Assembly: GCA_902478865.1 (NCBI GenBank)
Contig: CABSNA010000071.1
Span: 1-7,086 of the forward strand
Source: an uncultured Collinsella sp.
GTDB taxonomy: Bacteria; Actinomycetota; Coriobacteriia; Coriobacteriales; Coriobacteriaceae
Reading direction: 5' to 3'
DNA length: 7,086 bases
How positions within the stretch are numbered: the first letter of the stretch is position 1; each line of letters opens with the position of its first letter. The translations under genes and the position numbers were made by a program. The notes under the pieces were generated by a model. It was given only the letters and a program-made list of their open reading frames with translations, was not told the DNA's origin and ran no database searches. Below are positions 5,521 through 7,086 of the stretch, one piece after another.

Positions 5521-6576
5521 GTGGACGGGCACGTGCAACATGACGGCTTTGGCCGCGATATCAACTACCTGCGCATTGCCGTTACCGACAAGTGCAATTT
5601 CCGCTGCATTTACTGCATGCCGGCCGATGGCGTGGCGCCCCGTGCACACGACGAGCTACTCAGCGCCGAGGAAATCGCCCGCTTTGTGCGCTTGGTGGCG
5701 GGGGAGGGCATTCGCCGCGTACGCCTGACGGGCGGCGAGCCGCTGGTCAGCCGCCGTATCATCCCGCTCATTCGCGACATCCGCGCGATTCCGCGGATCG
5801 AGGACATCTCGCTCACCACCAACGGAGCCCTGCTGCCCAAGCTGGCGCCGCAGCTCAAGGACGCGGGGCTTAACCGCGTCAACATCTCGCTCGACACGCT
5901 CGACCCTACGCTCTTTGGAAAGATCACGCGCCTGGGTCGGCTCGAGCAGACCATGGCTGGCATCGATGCGGCGCTGGCTTGGGGCTTTGAGCCCGTTAAG
6001 GTCAACTGCGTTGTAGTGCGCCGGCTCAACCAGGATGTGGCGGCCCTCGCGCGGCTCACGCTCGACCGCCCCATCCACCTGCGCTTTATCGAATACATGC
6101 CCATCGGCGACGAGCGCACGAGCTCGCATTGCGCTGTGGACCCGCATGTGCCCGCGCTCAATCCCGAGCTGTGGGATGCGAGCGACACCGTGCCGAGTGA
6201 TGAGCTGCGGGCGCGCATCAATGCCGGGGCCGCCGCGGTGGGTCTGGGCGAGCTCGAGCCGCTTGACATCAACGACGCTCCTGCCGGCGCGGGCCCCGCA
6301 CGTTATTGGCACTTTTCGGGTGCGGCGGGAACGGTTGGCTTCATCAGCGCCATGTCCAATCATTTTTGTGCGAATTGCAACCGTCTGCGCCTGACGGCCG
6401 ATGGCAACGTGCGTCCGTGCCTGTTTAGCGATGCCGAGTATTCGGTGCGTGAGGCGCTGCGCCGTGGTGATGATATGCAGGTACTTTCGATTTGGCGCGA
6501 TGCCGTGGCCCACAAACCGCAGGAACACGCGATAATTGAGGGCACGCAACGATTTATGTCCCAAATCGGAGGATGA
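5521..6576 (+). CDS. moaA: GTP 3',8-cyclase MoaA (radical SAM)
   Basis: A 351-residue cytoplasmic radical-SAM enzyme. With MoaC it converts GTP into cyclic pyranopterin monophosphate, the first step of molybdenum cofactor synthesis. The N-terminal cluster motif is C25-x3-C29-x2-C32 in TDKCNFRCIYC, and GGEPL (71-75) is the SAM-binding GGE motif. The second [4Fe-4S] cluster, which binds the GTP-derived substrate, is held by C283, C286 and C300 in the HFCANCNRLRLTADG region. The chain ends in the conserved Gly-Gly (350-351) needed for MoaA activity. All key residues are present. Compared with E. coli MoaA there are roughly 15 extra residues after IEYMPIGD, around 200-220. The start is a GTG at 5521, preceded by GGAGGG at 5511-5516, a strong ribosome binding site. 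The moaC start is only 4 bases after the stop. Confidence 0.97.
   Translation: MDGHVQHDGFGRDINYLRIAVTDKCNFRCIYCMPADGVAPRAHDELLSAEEIARFVRLVAGEGIRRVRLTGGEPLVSRRIIPLIRDIRAIPRIEDISLTTNGALLPKLAPQLKDAGLNRVNISLDTLDPTLFGKITRLGRLEQTMAGIDAALAWGFEPVKVNCVVVRRLNQDVAALARLTLDRPIHLRFIEYMPIGDERTSSHCAVDPHVPALNPELWDASDTVPSDELRARINAGAAAVGLGELEPLDINDAPAGAGPARYWHFSGAAGTVGFISAMSNHFCANCNRLRLTADGNVRPCLFSDAEYSVREALRRGDDMQVLSIWRDAVAHKPQEHAIIEGTQRFMSQIGG
6568..6573 (+). promoter_or_regulatory. Ribosome binding site of moaC, inside the end of moaA
   Basis: GGAGGA sits 7 bases before the ATG at 6581. This strong match supports the long N-terminal form of MoaC over the internal ATG at 6632, which has no comparable site. 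Confidence 0.75.
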
Positions 6577-6580
6577 TCAT

Positions 6581-7086
6581 ATGGCCAAGAGCAGGTACGC
6601 CGATGCCACCAAGGCCGCTCGCGGGGCCGCGATGTCTGCCCACAAAGTCACGGCTGCGGCGAATGCTGGCAGCGCCGACGCGTCCGCGCAGCCGTCTGCC
6701 AGCGCTGTCGCCGAGCCCGCCCGCGACGCCCGTCGCGACGAACTGACGCACGTGGACGCCAAGGGCGAGGTACGTATGGTCGACGTGTCCGACAAGGCCG
6801 AGACCCATCGCATCGCCATCGCCGAGGGCACCATCCTCATGCATCCCGAGACGCAGGCCATGGTGCTGCAGGACCGCGCCAAAAAGGGCGACGTGCTTGC
6901 CTGCGCGCGCGTGGCGGGCATCATGGCCATCAAACGCACGAGCGACATCATCCCCATGTGCCATCCGCTGCTCATTACCAAGAGCAAGTGCGACATTGCG
7001 CCCATCGCTCCGGCGGGGACGCCGGCCGAGGACGTGCCCGAGGGCTGGGCGCCGGCGCGCGCGGACGGGCAGGTTGGCTTTCACGT
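6581..7086 (+). CDS. moaC: Cyclic pyranopterin monophosphate synthase MoaC, 3' end outside window
   Basis: The first 168 codons are present and the gene continues past the right edge. MoaC rearranges the MoaA product, 3',8-cyclo-7,8-dihydro-GTP, to cyclic pyranopterin monophosphate. The family core begins at LTHVDAKGEVRMVDVS (55-70). K102 in KKGDV and H128 in PMCHPL match the active-site residues K51 and H77 of E. coli MoaC; the later ones (E112, E114, D128, K131) lie outside the window. Two features are unusual. Residues 1-54 form an Ala-rich, low-complexity extension, where E. coli MoaC has only three residues before the core. Residues about 141-161 (Pro/Ala/Glu-rich) look like an insertion of roughly 18 residues after the ITKSKCDI strand. 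The 4-base gap from moaA and the ribosome binding site within moaA indicate one operon. Confidence 0.95.
   Translation, partial: MAKSRYADATKAARGAAMSAHKVTAAANAGSADASAQPSASAVAEPARDARRDELTHVDAKGEVRMVDVSDKAETHRIAIAEGTILMHPETQAMVLQDRAKKGDVLACARVAGIMAIKRTSDIIPMCHPLLITKSKCDIAPIAPAGTPAEDVPEGWAPARADGQVGFH

Noticed and set aside
4425..5564. Minus-strand open frame spanning the nuclease-like gene and copy 2 of the repeat
   Set aside because: It crosses a non-coding palindrome and the start of moaA and shows no family features. The plus-strand frame has a ribosome binding site and recognisable motifs.

Overview
The window reads as a chromosomal segment of a high-GC Gram-positive bacterium. The best guess is a gut actinobacterium of the class Coriobacteriia, something like Collinsella. 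This is inferred from GC-rich codon use, GTG starts, strong GGAGG-type ribosome binding sites, and a lone nuclease-fold protein of a kind I associate with Coriobacteriia. No marker gene fixes the genus.

Layout. The first 59 bases hold the start of a leftward MATE-family multidrug exporter. A 261-base divergent spacer follows, with a candidate operator dyad next to a -35-like box on the MATE side and a good sigma-70-type promoter facing right. That promoter drives two overlapping genes (321-2141 and 2134-4032) for the halves of a heterodimeric ABC exporter of the TM287/288 (LmrCD/BmrCD) type. One half has a degenerate ATP site and the other an intact one. A 215-base spacer follows, holding a nested palindromic structure. 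Next comes an accessory gene (4248-5285) for a 345-residue protein with a DUF559/AbiEi-like, PD-(D/E)XK-type C-terminal domain. A second spacer (5286-5520) carries an identical copy of the palindromic element. The window ends with the molybdenum cofactor genes moaA (complete) and moaC (cut by the window edge), which are spaced as an operon.

How the genes relate. The MATE and ABC exporters are divergent neighbours and may form a drug or toxin efflux locus. MoaA and MoaC together turn GTP into cyclic pyranopterin monophosphate, the first stage of molybdopterin synthesis. The gene between them belongs to neither pathway, and a sampled block of it is much less GC-rich than a sampled block of moaA.

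Most notable signal. Two identical 62-base, AT-rich, hairpin-forming repeats lie in direct orientation on either side of the nuclease-like gene. The first is enclosed by a further 12-base inverted repeat. This looks like a dispersed palindromic or MITE-like element, or the edges of a gene cassette.
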